DNA from: JAXGQE01 sp040766585
Lineage (GTDB): Bacteria > Bacillota > SLNR01
Assembly (NCBI GenBank): GCA_040766585.1
Contig: JAXGQE010000011.1
Coordinates: 28,034 to 92,033 of the forward strand
Direction: 5' to 3'
DNA length: 64,000 nt
Below, one piece after another: positions 8,525-17,464 of the stretch; the first letter of the stretch is position 1, and every line of letters starts with the position of its first letter. The notes beneath the pieces are model-generated. The model was not told the origin of the DNA, searched no databases, and worked only from the letters and a program-made list of their open reading frames with translations. The position numbers and the translations under genes were made by a program.

Positions 8525-9070
8525 GTGAACAGGCTACACGAAAAGTATAAGAGCGAGGTTATTCCGGCATTGAAGCAAAAATTCGGGTACGGCAACATGA
8601 TGGAAGTTCCTCGCCTGGAGAAAATTGTTGTGAACATGGGAGTCGGAAAAGCGATCCAGGAAGCGAAAGCGCTGGATTCAGCCGTCAGTGATCTGGCAAC
8701 CATTACTGGACAGAAACCGGTAGTAACGAAAGCGCGAAAATCCATCGCCAATTTTAAGCTGCGGGAAGGCATGTCCATTGGATGCAAAGTGACTTTGCGC
8801 GGAACAAGGATGTATGAATTTTTTGACCGGCTGGTAAGCATTGCTCTTCCGCGGGTCAGGGACTTCAGAGGCGTATCGGCTAGTTCCTTCGATGGCCGTG
8901 GCAATTACACAATGGGCGTCAAAGAACAGCTCATATTCCCTGAAATCGAGTACGACAAGGTGGAAAGAGCCCAGGGAATGGACATTGTCATTGTCACAAC
9001 AGCCAAGACGGATGAAGAGTCCAAAGAGTTTCTGCGGCTGATGGGAATGCCTTTCCGGGAACAGCAATAG
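8525..9070 (+). CDS. rplE: 50S ribosomal protein L5
   Basis: L5 (181 aa), which binds 5S rRNA in the central protuberance. Recognised by 'KIVVNMGVGKAIQEAKALD', 'KPVVTKARKSIANFKLREG' and the terminal 'LLRLMGMPF'-type ending (here 'FLRLMGMPFREQQ'). GTG at 8525 is chosen from AGGGAGGT upstream and family length. Confidence 0.97.
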   Translation: MNRLHEKYKSEVIPALKQKFGYGNMMEVPRLEKIVVNMGVGKAIQEAKALDSAVSDLATITGQKPVVTKARKSIANFKLREGMSIGCKVTLRGTRMYEFFDRLVSIALPRVRDFRGVSASSFDGRGNYTMGVKEQLIFPEIEYDKVERAQGMDIVIVTTAKTDEESKEFLRLMGMPFREQQ

Positions 9071-9098
9071 TCGAATATCCCACAGAGGAGGGAAAAAG

Positions 9099-9284
9099 AT
9101 GGCCAGAAAAGGTCTGCTGGAAAAATGGAAACAGGAACCAAAGTTCCAAGTTCGATTCCACAACCGATGCCGTGTATGCGGTCGACCGCATGCATATTTA
9201 CGAAAATTCGGTTTGTGCCGTATATGCTTCCGGGAATACGCTCATCGCGGTGAAATTCCTGGAGTTAGGAAAGCAAGTTGGTAG
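9099..9284 (+). CDS. rpsZ: 30S ribosomal protein S14, zinc type (type Z)
   Basis: Short zinc-binding S14 (61 aa), a 30S head protein. The zinc site is 'CRVCGRPH' plus 'CRICFREYA'. The length and sequence match the type Z form (as B. subtilis rpsN), not the ~100-aa zinc-free paralogue. GAGGAGGG precedes the ATG. Confidence 0.97.
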   Translation: MARKGLLEKWKQEPKFQVRFHNRCRVCGRPHAYLRKFGLCRICFREYAHRGEIPGVRKASW

Positions 9285-9311
9285 TATATACCAAGGAAGG
9301 GGGGATTTGCG

Positions 9312-9710
9312 GTGGTCATGACTGATCCTATCGCTGATATGCTCACGAGAATTAGAAATGCCAACATGGTGAAACACGAGTTGGTAGAATTCCCGGCTTC
9401 TAATATGAAGAAAGCAGTTTTGGATTTGCTCAAGTCTGAGGGTTTCATCCATAACTACGAACACATTGAAGATGGCAAGCAGGGGACCCTGCGGGTTCGG
9501 ATGAAATACGGTCCGGATCGGGAAAAGGTTATCACTGGTTTGAAAAGAATTAGCAAACCCGGACTGCGTGTTTACGCAAAACGTGATGAAATCCCGAGAG
9601 TTCTGGGAGGTTTGGGTATTGCGGTTTTATCCACATCAAAAGGAATTATGACAGATAAAAAAGCCCGTCAAGAAGGTGTCGGTGGCGAAGTAATCTGCTA
9701 CGTCTGGTAG
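9312..9710 (+). CDS. rpsH: 30S ribosomal protein S8
   Basis: S8 (132 aa), a central-domain assembly protein; in E. coli it represses the spc operon. Starts 'MVMTDPIADMLTRIRNA' and ends 'GGEVICYVW', both standard. The GTG at 9312 gives the usual N-terminus; an ATG two codons later (9318) is an equally plausible start. Confidence 0.96.
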   Translation: MVMTDPIADMLTRIRNANMVKHELVEFPASNMKKAVLDLLKSEGFIHNYEHIEDGKQGTLRVRMKYGPDREKVITGLKRISKPGLRVYAKRDEIPRVLGGLGIAVLSTSKGIMTDKKARQEGVGGEVICYVW

Positions 9711-9723
9711 AGGGGGTGCTGAG

Positions 9724-10260
9724 ATGTCTCGAATTGGAAAAAAACCCATCGATATTCCAACCGGTGTAACGGTTGAGATTGTTGATAACAAAGTCAAAGT
9801 GGCTGGTCCAAAAGGAGAACTGGAACGAACAGTTCCGAAAGAGATGCTGGCCGCCGTTGAAGGAAACCAAGTGGTTGTGAAAAGACCGAGTGAATCCAAA
9901 AGACATAAATCACTGCACGGACTCACTCGGACACTCATCGCCAATATGGTGACTGGAGTCACCGATGGCTTCAGCAAAACACTGGTTCTTTCAGGGGTTG
10001 GATACAGAGCATCAAAACAGGGAAACAAACTGGTGCTCGCAATCGGATACTCCAAACCGGTTGAAGTAGAAGAACCCAATGGAATCGAATTTGAAGTATC
10101 AAATCCCATCACCATTACGGTTAAGGGAATCAACAAAGAACTGGTTGGAGAAACGGCTGCTTATATTCGTCAAACGCGTGATCCGGATCCCTATCGAGAA
10201 AAAGGGGTCAAATATGCCGGAGAACATATTATGCGTAAGGCAGGAAAAGCCGGTAAATAA
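9724..10260 (+). CDS. rplF: 50S ribosomal protein L6
   Basis: L6 (178 aa), near the factor-binding site of the 50S subunit. 'MSRIGKKPIDIPTGVTV' and the C-terminal 'RDPDPYREKGVKYAGE' identify it. The ATG follows GAGGGGGTG and lies 13 bases after rpsH. Confidence 0.97.
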   Translation: MSRIGKKPIDIPTGVTVEIVDNKVKVAGPKGELERTVPKEMLAAVEGNQVVVKRPSESKRHKSLHGLTRTLIANMVTGVTDGFSKTLVLSGVGYRASKQGNKLVLAIGYSKPVEVEEPNGIEFEVSNPITITVKGINKELVGETAAYIRQTRDPDPYREKGVKYAGEHIMRKAGKAGK

Positions 10261-10295
10261 GATTGCAGCTTAATGAAAGAAAGGGGTGAATCCGG

Positions 10296-10664
10296 ATGCT
10301 TAAAAAAATCGATCGGGAAGTGGCAAGAAGCAAAAGAAGAGCGCGTGTCAGAGCTAAAATATTTGGCACAGCCGAGCGTCCCCGATTAAGCGTGTTCCGG
10401 AGCAGCAAGCATATCTATGCACAGATCATTGACGATACAGCCGGTATCACACTGGCTTCTGCATCCACCACGGAAAAAAGCCTGGCCGAGCATCTGAAAG
10501 CGACCGCCAGCAAAGATGCTGCCAAAGCGGTTGGCGAAATGATCGGCAAAAAGGCAATGGAAAAAGGGATTGAAAAAGTTGTTTTTGATCGCGGTGGATA
10601 CAATTATCACGGGCGGATAGCAGCACTTGCTGAAGGAGCACGAGAAGCAGGATTGGAATTTTAG
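10296..10664 (+). CDS. rplR: 50S ribosomal protein L18
   Basis: L18 (122 aa), a 5S rRNA-binding protein. 'ERPRLSVFRSSKHIYAQIID' and 'FDRGGYNYHGRIAALAEGAR' are family signatures. It is 31 bases upstream of rpsE. Confidence 0.97.
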   Translation: MLKKIDREVARSKRRARVRAKIFGTAERPRLSVFRSSKHIYAQIIDDTAGITLASASTTEKSLAEHLKATASKDAAKAVGEMIGKKAMEKGIEKVVFDRGGYNYHGRIAALAEGAREAGLEF

Positions 10665-10695
10665 CTGCGAAACGCTGGGAAAAGGAGGGAGAACA

Positions 10696-11196
10696 TTGAA
10701 GAGAATTAATCCAAGCCAGCTTGAACTTACAGAGCGCGTTGTTACTGTGAACCGAGTTGCCAAGGTTGTCAAGGGAGGCCGGCGGTTCAGTTTCAGTGCA
10801 CTGGTTGTTGTAGGCGATGGAAATGGCCATGTTGGTGCAGGATTGGGTAAAGCGCTGGAAGTACCCGAAGCGATCCGCAAGGGTGTGGAAGACGCAAAGA
10901 AAAATCTGATAAACGTGCCCATGAAAGGGACCACTATTCCTCACGGTATTGTTGGTCACTATGGTGCTGGCAGCGTAATGATCAAACCTGCATCCGAAGG
11001 TACTGGCGTTATTGCCGGTGGACCTGTCCGTGCAGTTATGGAATCCGCAGGGATCCGGGATATTTTGACAAAGTCATTGGGATCCGCCAATGCCAACAAC
11101 ATGGTGTATGCGGCTATGGAGGCATTGAAAAGCATTAAACGTGTGGAAGAAGTAGCAAAACTGCGCGGCAAGACAGTAGAAGAGCTGTTGGGTTAG
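10696..11196 (+). CDS. rpsE: 30S ribosomal protein S5
   Basis: S5 (166 aa), involved in mRNA helicase activity and decoding accuracy. 'RVAKVVKGGRRFSFSALVVV' and 'GDGNGHVGAGLGKALEVPEA' are typical. TTG at 10696 follows AAAGGAGGGAG; a longer reading from 10627 would overlap the rplR end and lacks a ribosome binding site. Confidence 0.96.
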   Translation: MKRINPSQLELTERVVTVNRVAKVVKGGRRFSFSALVVVGDGNGHVGAGLGKALEVPEAIRKGVEDAKKNLINVPMKGTTIPHGIVGHYGAGSVMIKPASEGTGVIAGGPVRAVMESAGIRDILTKSLGSANANNMVYAAMEALKSIKRVEEVAKLRGKTVEELLG

Positions 11197-11207
11197 GAGG
11201 TACGGAC

Positions 11208-11396
11208 ATGGCTGAGAAGTTGAAAATTACTTTAGTACGAAGTCTGATCGGACGGCCTGAAGATCAGCGGGCAGTGGTCAGAGCTCTGGGATTGCGGAAA
11301 CTGCACCAGACAGTCATTCACAATGATTCACCCCAGATCAATGGGATGGTTAAGAAAGTGAGCCATTTACTGTCAGTGGAAGAGATGAATGCATAG
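11208..11396 (+). CDS. rpmD: 50S ribosomal protein L30
   Basis: L30 (62 aa), a small 50S protein. 'KITLVRSLIGRPEDQRAVV' and 'LGLRKLHQTVIHNDSPQING' match the family. GGAGGT precedes the ATG. Confidence 0.96.
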   Translation: MAEKLKITLVRSLIGRPEDQRAVVRALGLRKLHQTVIHNDSPQINGMVKKVSHLLSVEEMNA

Positions 11397-11441
11397 TGAA
11401 ACACTATGTACAAGTATACATTAACGAAGGAGGTGCTTGAG

Positions 11442-11885
11442 ATGAAACTGCACGAATTAGCACCTGCACCTGGAGCAAAAAAGAGTCGGAAACGGGTAGG
11501 TCGGGGAATTGGATCCGGACTTGGCAAGACTTCAGGCCGCGGCCATAAGGGGCAGAAATCTCGTTCCGGCGGCGGAGTGCGGTTAGGTTTCGAAGGCGGT
11601 CAGATGCCGATCCAGCGGAGATTGCCCAAAAGAGGTTTCAGCAATTACCCATTCCGTACGATATATGCTGAAATCAACATAGACACGCTCAACCGGTTTG
11701 ATCAGGATGCAGTAGTAACCCCAGATGTTTTGAAAGAAATGGGTATCGTGAAAGACCTGAAAGATGGGCTGAAGGTGTTGGGAAGAGGAGAGCTGGGAAA
11801 ACCGCTGACTGTCCATGCACATAAGTTCAGCAAAGCAGCTGTTGAGAAGATCGAAGCAGCTGGTGGAAAAGCTGAGGTGATTTGA
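11442..11885 (+). CDS. rplO: 50S ribosomal protein L15
   Basis: L15 (147 aa), a late 50S assembly protein with a long basic N-terminal arm: 'MKLHELAPAPGAKKSRKRVG' then 'GKTSGRGHKGQKSRSGGGVR'. ATG at 11442 is set by AAGGAGGTG; an ATG 12 codons upstream precedes that site. SecY starts one base after the stop. Confidence 0.97.
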   Translation: MKLHELAPAPGAKKSRKRVGRGIGSGLGKTSGRGHKGQKSRSGGGVRLGFEGGQMPIQRRLPKRGFSNYPFRTIYAEINIDTLNRFDQDAVVTPDVLKEMGIVKDLKDGLKVLGRGELGKPLTVHAHKFSKAAVEKIEAAGGKAEVI

Positions 11886-11886
11886 T

Positions 11887-13146
11887 TTGTTAGATACCGT
11901 TCGAAGCATTTGGAGAGTTCCTGAATTGCGAAAAAGATTCATCTTCACATTGGGTATGTTTCTTCTTTTTCGCATCGGTACACACATACCGGTACCGGGC
12001 ATAAACGTCGAGGCAATTGAAGGACTATTTGCCGGAGGAACTGTATTTGGGTTTCTGGATCTTTTCTCCGGAGGGGCATTAAGTCGACTGTCCTTGTTTG
12101 CTCTGAACATTTATCCCTACATTACTGCAACCATTATCATGCAGCTTTTGCAGATCATCGTTCCCAGTCTTGAGCAGCTTGCCAAAGAAGGCGGCGATGA
12201 AGGAAGAAAGAAGATCACCCAGATTACCCGTTTTGGGACAGTTCTGCTTGCTTTGATCCAGGCAATTGCTCTGACATTCACTCTGAGAAGCGCAGTCATC
12301 AGCTGGGGTCTTTATTCCGGCGCTGTGATTACTCTTTCTCTGGTGACAGGTACTGTGCTTTTGATGTGGATTGGGGAGCAGATTACTGAGAAAGGTATCG
12401 GCAACGGTATTTCTCTGATTATCTTCGCTGGAATCATTTCCAGACTGCCGGTGGGTGCTGCGACTCTGTATGAATACATTCGGGTTGGCACCATCAATAT
12501 ATTCAACCTGGCTGTTTTGGCGGTAGTTGGAGCCTTCATTATTGCCGGTGTTATCTGGGTACAGGAAGGATCGAGAAAAATCCCTGTGCAGTATGCAAAG
12601 CGGGTTGTCGGCCGAAAGATTTACGGTGGACAAAGCACTCATATTCCTATGAAGGTCAACCAGGCCGGCGTAATACCGGTTATTTTCGCCTCATCCATGC
12701 TGGTGTTTCCTTTGACTGTAGCCAAGCTGGTCAATGTTCCGTTCCTTCAGAACCTGGCCAAGTATTTTGATTTTGGAACACCGCTGAACACACTGCTCTA
12801 TGTAGTGATGATTGTATTCTTCACCTATTTCTACACGGCGATCACATTCAATCCGATTGAGGTAGCCAACAATCTGAAGAAGTATGGTGGATTCATTCCC
12901 GGTATTCGACCCGGGAAACCGACTGCCGAGTATCTGAATCGAATTCTCACTCGTATTACCCTAGCAGGGGCCCTTTTCCTGGCGTTTGTAGCCGTCATGC
13001 CGGACCTGGTGGTCAGACTGACCGGCATACCGGGGATCACATTTGGGGGAACCAGTCTTCTGATCGTAGTTTCTGTAACATTGGAAACCATGAGGCAGAT
13101 CGAATCCCAGATGCTGATGCGTCATTACAAAGGATTCATGAAATAG
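11887..13146 (+). CDS. secY: Protein translocase subunit SecY
   Basis: SecY (419 aa), the pore subunit of the SecYEG protein-export channel, with ten predicted membrane segments. 'GTHIPVPGIN', the 'YPYITATIIMQLLQI' helix and the cytosolic loop 'GFIPGIRPGKPTAEYLNRIL', needed for SecA and ribosome contact, are present. The TTG start lies one base after the rplO stop, within reach of AAAGCTGAGGTG. Length is normal. Confidence 0.97.
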   Translation: MLDTVRSIWRVPELRKRFIFTLGMFLLFRIGTHIPVPGINVEAIEGLFAGGTVFGFLDLFSGGALSRLSLFALNIYPYITATIIMQLLQIIVPSLEQLAKEGGDEGRKKITQITRFGTVLLALIQAIALTFTLRSAVISWGLYSGAVITLSLVTGTVLLMWIGEQITEKGIGNGISLIIFAGIISRLPVGAATLYEYIRVGTINIFNLAVLAVVGAFIIAGVIWVQEGSRKIPVQYAKRVVGRKIYGGQSTHIPMKVNQAGVIPVIFASSMLVFPLTVAKLVNVPFLQNLAKYFDFGTPLNTLLYVVMIVFFTYFYTAITFNPIEVANNLKKYGGFIPGIRPGKPTAEYLNRILTRITLAGALFLAFVAVMPDLVVRLTGIPGITFGGTSLLIVVSVTLETMRQIESQMLMRHYKGFMK

Positions 13147-13158
13147 GAGGGGTTTGTG

Positions 13159-13803
13159 ATGAGATTGGTATTGCTTGGCCCGCCCGGAGCCGGAAAAGGC
13201 ACCCAGGCGGTAGAGCTGGCAGAAGAATGGGGAATTCCCCATATATCCACAGGAGATATGTTTCGTCAGGCGGTAAAGGATGAAACAGCCATGGGGAAAA
13301 AAGCCAAAGAGTATATGGATAAGGGACTGTTGGTTCCGGATGAAGTCGTTGTAGGCCTTGTAGAAGAACGATTGGGATTCCAGGATGCCGCAGAAGGATT
13401 CATTCTGGACGGGTTCCCTCGGACCATCGCGCAGGCTGACGCATTGGCGGGAATCATACACTCCATGGGCTATGTGCTGGATGCGGTTGTCAACATCGTT
13501 GTACCGGAAGAAATTCTGGTAAAGCGGTTGGCTGGACGCCGAGTCTGCCGCAACTGCAGCGCCACATACCATATTGAGTTCAATCCGCCGAAGAAAGAAG
13601 GCGTTTGCGACAAATGCGGCGGCGAACTTTACCAGCGGGATGATGATAAAGAAGAAACGATCCGCAAACGTCTGAAAGAATACAATGAGAAAACCAGCCC
13701 GCTCGTTGCCTACTATGCTGGAAAAGGAATCCTGCGAAACATTGATGGATCGGAATCCGCTGATATCGTACTGGATAACATTCGTAAAGCATTGGGGAGA
13801 TGA
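13159..13803 (+). CDS. adk: Adenylate kinase, zinc-binding LID form
   Basis: Adenylate kinase (214 aa) interconverts ATP + AMP and 2 ADP. P-loop 'GPPGAGKGTQ' at the N-terminus, AMP-binding 'STGDMFR' and 'DGFPRTIAQA'. The LID domain carries 'CRNC' and 'CDKCGG', the four-cysteine zinc site common in Gram-positive enzymes. ATG at 13159 is 7 bases after AGGAGGGG; a GTG one codon earlier is possible. Follows secY directly, as in Firmicutes. Confidence 0.97.
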   Translation: MRLVLLGPPGAGKGTQAVELAEEWGIPHISTGDMFRQAVKDETAMGKKAKEYMDKGLLVPDEVVVGLVEERLGFQDAAEGFILDGFPRTIAQADALAGIIHSMGYVLDAVVNIVVPEEILVKRLAGRRVCRNCSATYHIEFNPPKKEGVCDKCGGELYQRDDDKEETIRKRLKEYNEKTSPLVAYYAGKGILRNIDGSESADIVLDNIRKALGR

Positions 13804-13809
13804 CTCGGA

Positions 13810-14556
13810 TTGATTATTCTTAAATCGAGTGATGAACTGGAGCATATGAAACGGGCAGGGAATCTGGTGGCCAAGACCATTGACCGTTTAAAGGAGGCAG
13901 TTCGCCCTGGAATCACCACAGCAGAGTTGGATAAGCTGGCTGAAAATGTGATTCGCAAACACGGAGGGATTCCTGCTTTTAAAGGGTATCATGGTTTTCC
14001 GGCAAGCATATGCACTTCGATCAATGAGCAAGTCGTTCATGGAATACCGAGTTTGCGCAAACTGGAAGAAGGAGACATTATCAGCATTGATATTGGTGCT
14101 GTGGTTGACGGGTTTTATGGCGACGCTGCCATCACCTTGCCGGTTGGCGCTGTCTCCGACGAAGCTCAAAAACTGCTGAAAGTGACGGAAGGCTCACTGA
14201 TGGCAGGGATTGAAATGGCATTGGCGGGTAACCGATTGTCCGATATATCCCATGCAGTGCAGAATTTCGCAGAACAAAGAGGATTTTCAGTTGTGCGGGA
14301 CTATGTCGGGCACGGGATTGGGCGCAATATGCACGAGGATCCGCAAATCCCCAACTTTGGGGCACCCGGACGAGGTCCGCGTTTGGAGACAGGCATGGTG
14401 CTGGCCATTGAACCGATGGTCAATGCAGGGAGTTACCGGGTAGAGACATTGGAAGATAATTGGACTGTTGTTACAGCTGATCACAGTCTGTCGGCACACT
14501 TTGAGCATACTATTGCAGTGACTGATACCGGCCCGGTTATCCTGACTTGTCTGTAA
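13810..14556 (+). CDS. map: Methionine aminopeptidase, type I
   Basis: Removes the initiator methionine from nascent proteins (248 aa). The metal-binding residues appear in order: 'VVDGFYGDAAITLPVG' (Asp pair), 'GHGIGRNMHEDPQIPNFG' (His), 'AIEPMVNAG' (Glu) and 'EHTIAVTDTGPVILT'. A TTG start six bases after adk gives the family N-terminus 'MIILKSSDELEHMKRAG'. Short type Ia form without a zinc-finger extension. Confidence 0.96.
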   Translation: MIILKSSDELEHMKRAGNLVAKTIDRLKEAVRPGITTAELDKLAENVIRKHGGIPAFKGYHGFPASICTSINEQVVHGIPSLRKLEEGDIISIDIGAVVDGFYGDAAITLPVGAVSDEAQKLLKVTEGSLMAGIEMALAGNRLSDISHAVQNFAEQRGFSVVRDYVGHGIGRNMHEDPQIPNFGAPGRGPRLETGMVLAIEPMVNAGSYRVETLEDNWTVVTADHSLSAHFEHTIAVTDTGPVILTCL

Positions 14557-14619
14557 AAGGAAAAACCCTGATTGAACGATGAATCGGTTCATGCATGAGA
14601 GGAGGTCAGCAAAAAAACA

Positions 14620-14838
14620 ATGGCTAAAGAAGATACGATTGAAGTAGAAGGTAAAGTAATAGAACCGTTGCCCAATGCCATGTTTCGGGTTGAACTGGAT
14701 AACGGGCACAAAATACTCGCCCATGTGTCGGGTAAGATCAGAATGAATTTTATCCGAATTCTGCCGGGTGACAAAGTAACTGTTGAATTGTCCCCGTACG
14801 ATCTAACCCGCGGCAGAATTATTTACCGATTCAAGTAG
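14620..14838 (+). CDS. infA: Translation initiation factor IF-1
   Basis: IF-1 (72 aa), the S1-like OB-fold factor that blocks the A site during initiation. 'MAKEDTIEVEGKVIEPLPNA' and 'DKVTVELSPYDLTRGRI' are invariant family stretches. AGGAGGTC lies upstream. Confidence 0.98.
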   Translation: MAKEDTIEVEGKVIEPLPNAMFRVELDNGHKILAHVSGKIRMNFIRILPGDKVTVELSPYDLTRGRIIYRFK

Positions 14839-14859
14839 GCGAAGAAGGGGGTTTGTATT

Positions 14860-14973
14860 GTGAAAGTCAGAGCATCTGTAAAACCGATTTGCGAAAAATG
14901 CAAGCTTATTCGCCGTAAAGGTGCTATAATGATTATTTGTGAGAATCCCAAGCACAAACAAAAGCAGGGATAA
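14860..14973 (+). CDS. rpmJ: 50S ribosomal protein L36, zinc form
   Basis: A 37-codon gene between infA and rpsM. It reads GTG AAA GTC AGA ... and encodes 'MKVRASVKPICEKCKLIRRK' followed by 'GAIMIICENPKHKQKQG'. The C11-X2-C14 pair with C27 and H32 is the zinc site of the C+ form of L36. GAAGGGGG lies upstream. Gene order infA-rpmJ-rpsM supports the call. Confidence 0.96.
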   Translation: MKVRASVKPICEKCKLIRRKGAIMIICENPKHKQKQG

Positions 14974-15000
14974 CATTTATAAAGCGGGAGGTGGAAATTG

Positions 15001-15372
15001 ATGGCGCGAATTGCCGGCGTTGACTTGCCGAGAGAAAAACGTGTTGAAATTGCATTGACCTACATTTTCGGGATAGGGAAACCAACATCCCAGGAAATTC
15101 TGGCGAAAACAGAAATTAATCCGGACACCCGTGTACGGGATCTTACCGAAGAAGAGGTCAACCGTTTAAGAGACACCATTGACAAGGATTACCGCGTGGA
15201 GGGGGATCTTCAGCGTGAGGTTGCCCTGAATATCAAACGTTTGATTGAAATTGGTTCTTACCGTGGGATCCGACACCGCAGAGGCATGCCAGTACGTGGT
15301 CAGAAAACCAAAACCAATGCCAGAACACGTAAAGGGCCGAAGCGTACTGTTGGAGTCAGGAGAAAGAAATAG
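15001..15372 (+). CDS. rpsM: 30S ribosomal protein S13
   Basis: S13 (123 aa), a head protein bridging to the 50S subunit. 'RIAGVDLPREKRVEIALTYI' and 'RHRRGMPVRGQKTKTNARTR' identify it. ATG at 15001 follows GGGAGGTGG with good spacing; a TTG immediately upstream is in frame but less likely. Confidence 0.97.
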   Translation: MARIAGVDLPREKRVEIALTYIFGIGKPTSQEILAKTEINPDTRVRDLTEEEVNRLRDTIDKDYRVEGDLQREVALNIKRLIEIGSYRGIRHRRGMPVRGQKTKTNARTRKGPKRTVGVRRKK

Positions 15373-15389
15373 CAAAGGAGGGTAACTAG

Positions 15390-15779
15390 ATGGCAAAAAG
15401 ATCAACACGACCAAAACGCAGGGAGCGTAAAAATGTTGATAAAGGGATTGCCCACATTCAGTCAACATTCAACAATACAATCATTACAATTTCCGATGTA
15501 CGCGGAAACGTGATTTCGTGGGCCACAGCCGGAGGCGCAGGGTTCAGAGGATCCAGAAAGAGCACTCCTTTTGCTGCGCAGATGGCGGCAGAGGAAGCGG
15601 CTAAAACTGCGATTGACCAGGGTATGAAGGAAATCGAGGTATTTGTTAAAGGTCCGGGTTCAGGAAGAGAAGCAGCCATCCGTTCTCTGCAGGCAGCCGG
15701 TCTGGAAGTCAATATGATTAAGGATGTCACACCCATTCCTCATAATGGTTGTCGTCCGCCAAAACGAAGAAGAGTCTAA
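15390..15779 (+). CDS. rpsK: 30S ribosomal protein S11
   Basis: S11 (129 aa), located in the 30S platform near the exit site. 'HIQSTFNNTIITISDVRGN' and the C-terminal 'TPIPHNGCRPPKRRRV' are diagnostic. AAAGGAGGG precedes the ATG. Confidence 0.97.
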   Translation: MAKRSTRPKRRERKNVDKGIAHIQSTFNNTIITISDVRGNVISWATAGGAGFRGSRKSTPFAAQMAAEEAAKTAIDQGMKEIEVFVKGPGSGREAAIRSLQAAGLEVNMIKDVTPIPHNGCRPPKRRRV

Positions 15780-15798
15780 TTTCAGGAGGTGTAGCACA

Positions 15799-16428
15799 AT
15801 GGCGAGATATACAGGGCCCGTTTGTCGGATATGTCGGCGGGAGGGAACGAAACTGTATTTGAAGGGTGAGCGCTGCTATTCAGATAAATGCGCGATGGAG
15901 AAAAGAGCTTTTGCTCCGGGCCAGCATGGGCAGGGCCGTACCCGTAAACCTTCCGAATACAGCATCCGATTACGAGAAAAACAGAAACTGCGTCGTTTCT
16001 ACGGCGTTTTGGAAAAGCAGTTTTCACAGTATTTTGAAAAAGCATCCCAGCATAAGGGTGTTACCGGTGAAAATTTGCTGCAAATGCTGGAAAGCCGTTT
16101 GGACAACATTGTCTTCAAGATGGGACTGGCAAGCTCCAGAGCCGAAGCAAGACAATTGGTCCGGCACAACCATTTCACGGTAAACGGCAAGAAAGTGACA
16201 ATTCCTTCATACCATACCAAAGTAGGCGATGTGATCCGGGTGAAGGAATCCAGCCGCAGTTCAGCCAAGTTCAAAGAAATGGCAGAAACTGCATCCACAA
16301 AAGGACTGCCGCAGTGGATCGAGACCGACATCGAAGCATTGGAAGGCAGGATTGTTCGGCTGCCGCTTCGTGAAGAAATCGATGCTCCGGTGGATGAACG
16401 TCTGGTAGTTGAGTTGTACTCCCGTTAA
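15799..16428 (+). CDS. rpsD: 30S ribosomal protein S4, zinc form
   Basis: S4 (209 aa), a primary 16S rRNA binder. N-terminal cysteines C9, C12, C26 and C31 ('GPVCRICRREG' and 'ERCYSDKCAMEKR') make the zinc-containing variant. The S4 RNA-binding domain follows ('LESRLDNIVFKMGLASSRAE'). ATG at 15799 is set by CAGGAGGTG; an ATG 25 codons upstream lies inside rpsK. Confidence 0.97.
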   Translation: MARYTGPVCRICRREGTKLYLKGERCYSDKCAMEKRAFAPGQHGQGRTRKPSEYSIRLREKQKLRRFYGVLEKQFSQYFEKASQHKGVTGENLLQMLESRLDNIVFKMGLASSRAEARQLVRHNHFTVNGKKVTIPSYHTKVGDVIRVKESSRSSAKFKEMAETASTKGLPQWIETDIEALEGRIVRLPLREEIDAPVDERLVVELYSR

Positions 16429-16497
16429 ACAGAAGAGTGCTTCGCTTACACCCATGGAGGGGTGATAAAGTAGAAAGCAAAGAGGGGGGTTCGTTGG

Positions 16498-17445
16498 ATG
16501 ATTGAAATCGAAAAACCAAAAATTGAGTATGTGGATAAGAATGAAGAAGAGACTTACGGCAAATTTGTACTGGAGCCTTTGGAAAGAGGCTTCGGCATGA
16601 CCATCGGGAACTCACTCCGCAGAGTGCTGCTGTCGTCTCTGCCCGGTGCTGCCGTTACATCCGTCAAGATCGATGGAGTCCTTCATGAGTTTTCAACCAT
16701 CAAAGGGGTTCGGGAAGATACTACAGACATCATACTCAATTTGAAAACACTGCGATTCAAGATGTACAGTGAAGAACCCGTCACCTTGTATCTTCGCCGG
16801 GAAGGCGAAGGTGAAGTAACCGGTGAGGATATAAAGATGGTCAGCGATGTTGAAATACTGAATCCGGAACAGCACATTGCCGAACTGGATAAAGATGCTG
16901 TCCTGGAAATGGAATTAACCGTAGCCAAAGGACGAGGCTATGTTTCTGCCGAGAAGAACAAAAGCTCCGAGCAGAGCATTGGCGTGATCCCGGTGGATTC
17001 CATCTTCACTCCCATCAAGCGAGTAAACTATCATGTGGAAGATACCCGGGTTGGTCAGGTAACGGACTATGATAAACTCACCATTGAGGTCTGGACAGAT
17101 GGCAGCATCAAACCCGATGAGGCCACCAGCCTGGGAGCCAAAATCCTGAATGAGCACCTGAGCCTGTTCATGGAGCTTAATTCGGATATGGACAAACTGG
17201 AAGTCATGAAAGAAAAAGAAGAAGACGGCATGGATAAAATGCTGGACATGGCCATCGAAGAACTGGAATTTTCAGTACGTTCCTATAACTGCCTGAAAAG
17301 GGCCAATATCAACACCATTGGTGAACTGACTGAAAAAACGGAAGATGAAATGATGAAGGTGAGAAATCTTGGGAAGAAGTCCCTGGAAGAAGTAAAAAGC
17401 AAACTGGCAGAAAAGGGACTGGCCCTAAAAGAATCTGAAGAGTAG
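16498..17445 (+). CDS. rpoA: DNA-directed RNA polymerase subunit alpha
   Basis: RNA polymerase alpha (315 aa), which nucleates enzyme assembly and contacts UP elements and activators. N-terminal domain: 'ERGFGMTIGNSLRRVLLSS'. C-terminal domain: 'SVRSYNCLKRANINTIGEL' and 'MMKVRNLGKKSLEEVKSKL'. Both domains and the acidic linker are intact. GAGGGGGG precedes the ATG. Confidence 0.98.
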   Translation: MIEIEKPKIEYVDKNEEETYGKFVLEPLERGFGMTIGNSLRRVLLSSLPGAAVTSVKIDGVLHEFSTIKGVREDTTDIILNLKTLRFKMYSEEPVTLYLRREGEGEVTGEDIKMVSDVEILNPEQHIAELDKDAVLEMELTVAKGRGYVSAEKNKSSEQSIGVIPVDSIFTPIKRVNYHVEDTRVGQVTDYDKLTIEVWTDGSIKPDEATSLGAKILNEHLSLFMELNSDMDKLEVMKEKEEDGMDKMLDMAIEELEFSVRSYNCLKRANINTIGELTEKTEDEMMKVRNLGKKSLEEVKSKLAEKGLALKESEE

Positions 17446-17464
17446 AAGGGGAGGGATGACGGTC

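Noticed and set aside
12961..13845. 294-codon open frame antisense to secY-adk
   Set aside because: Shadow of two well-supported genes; no recognisable domains.
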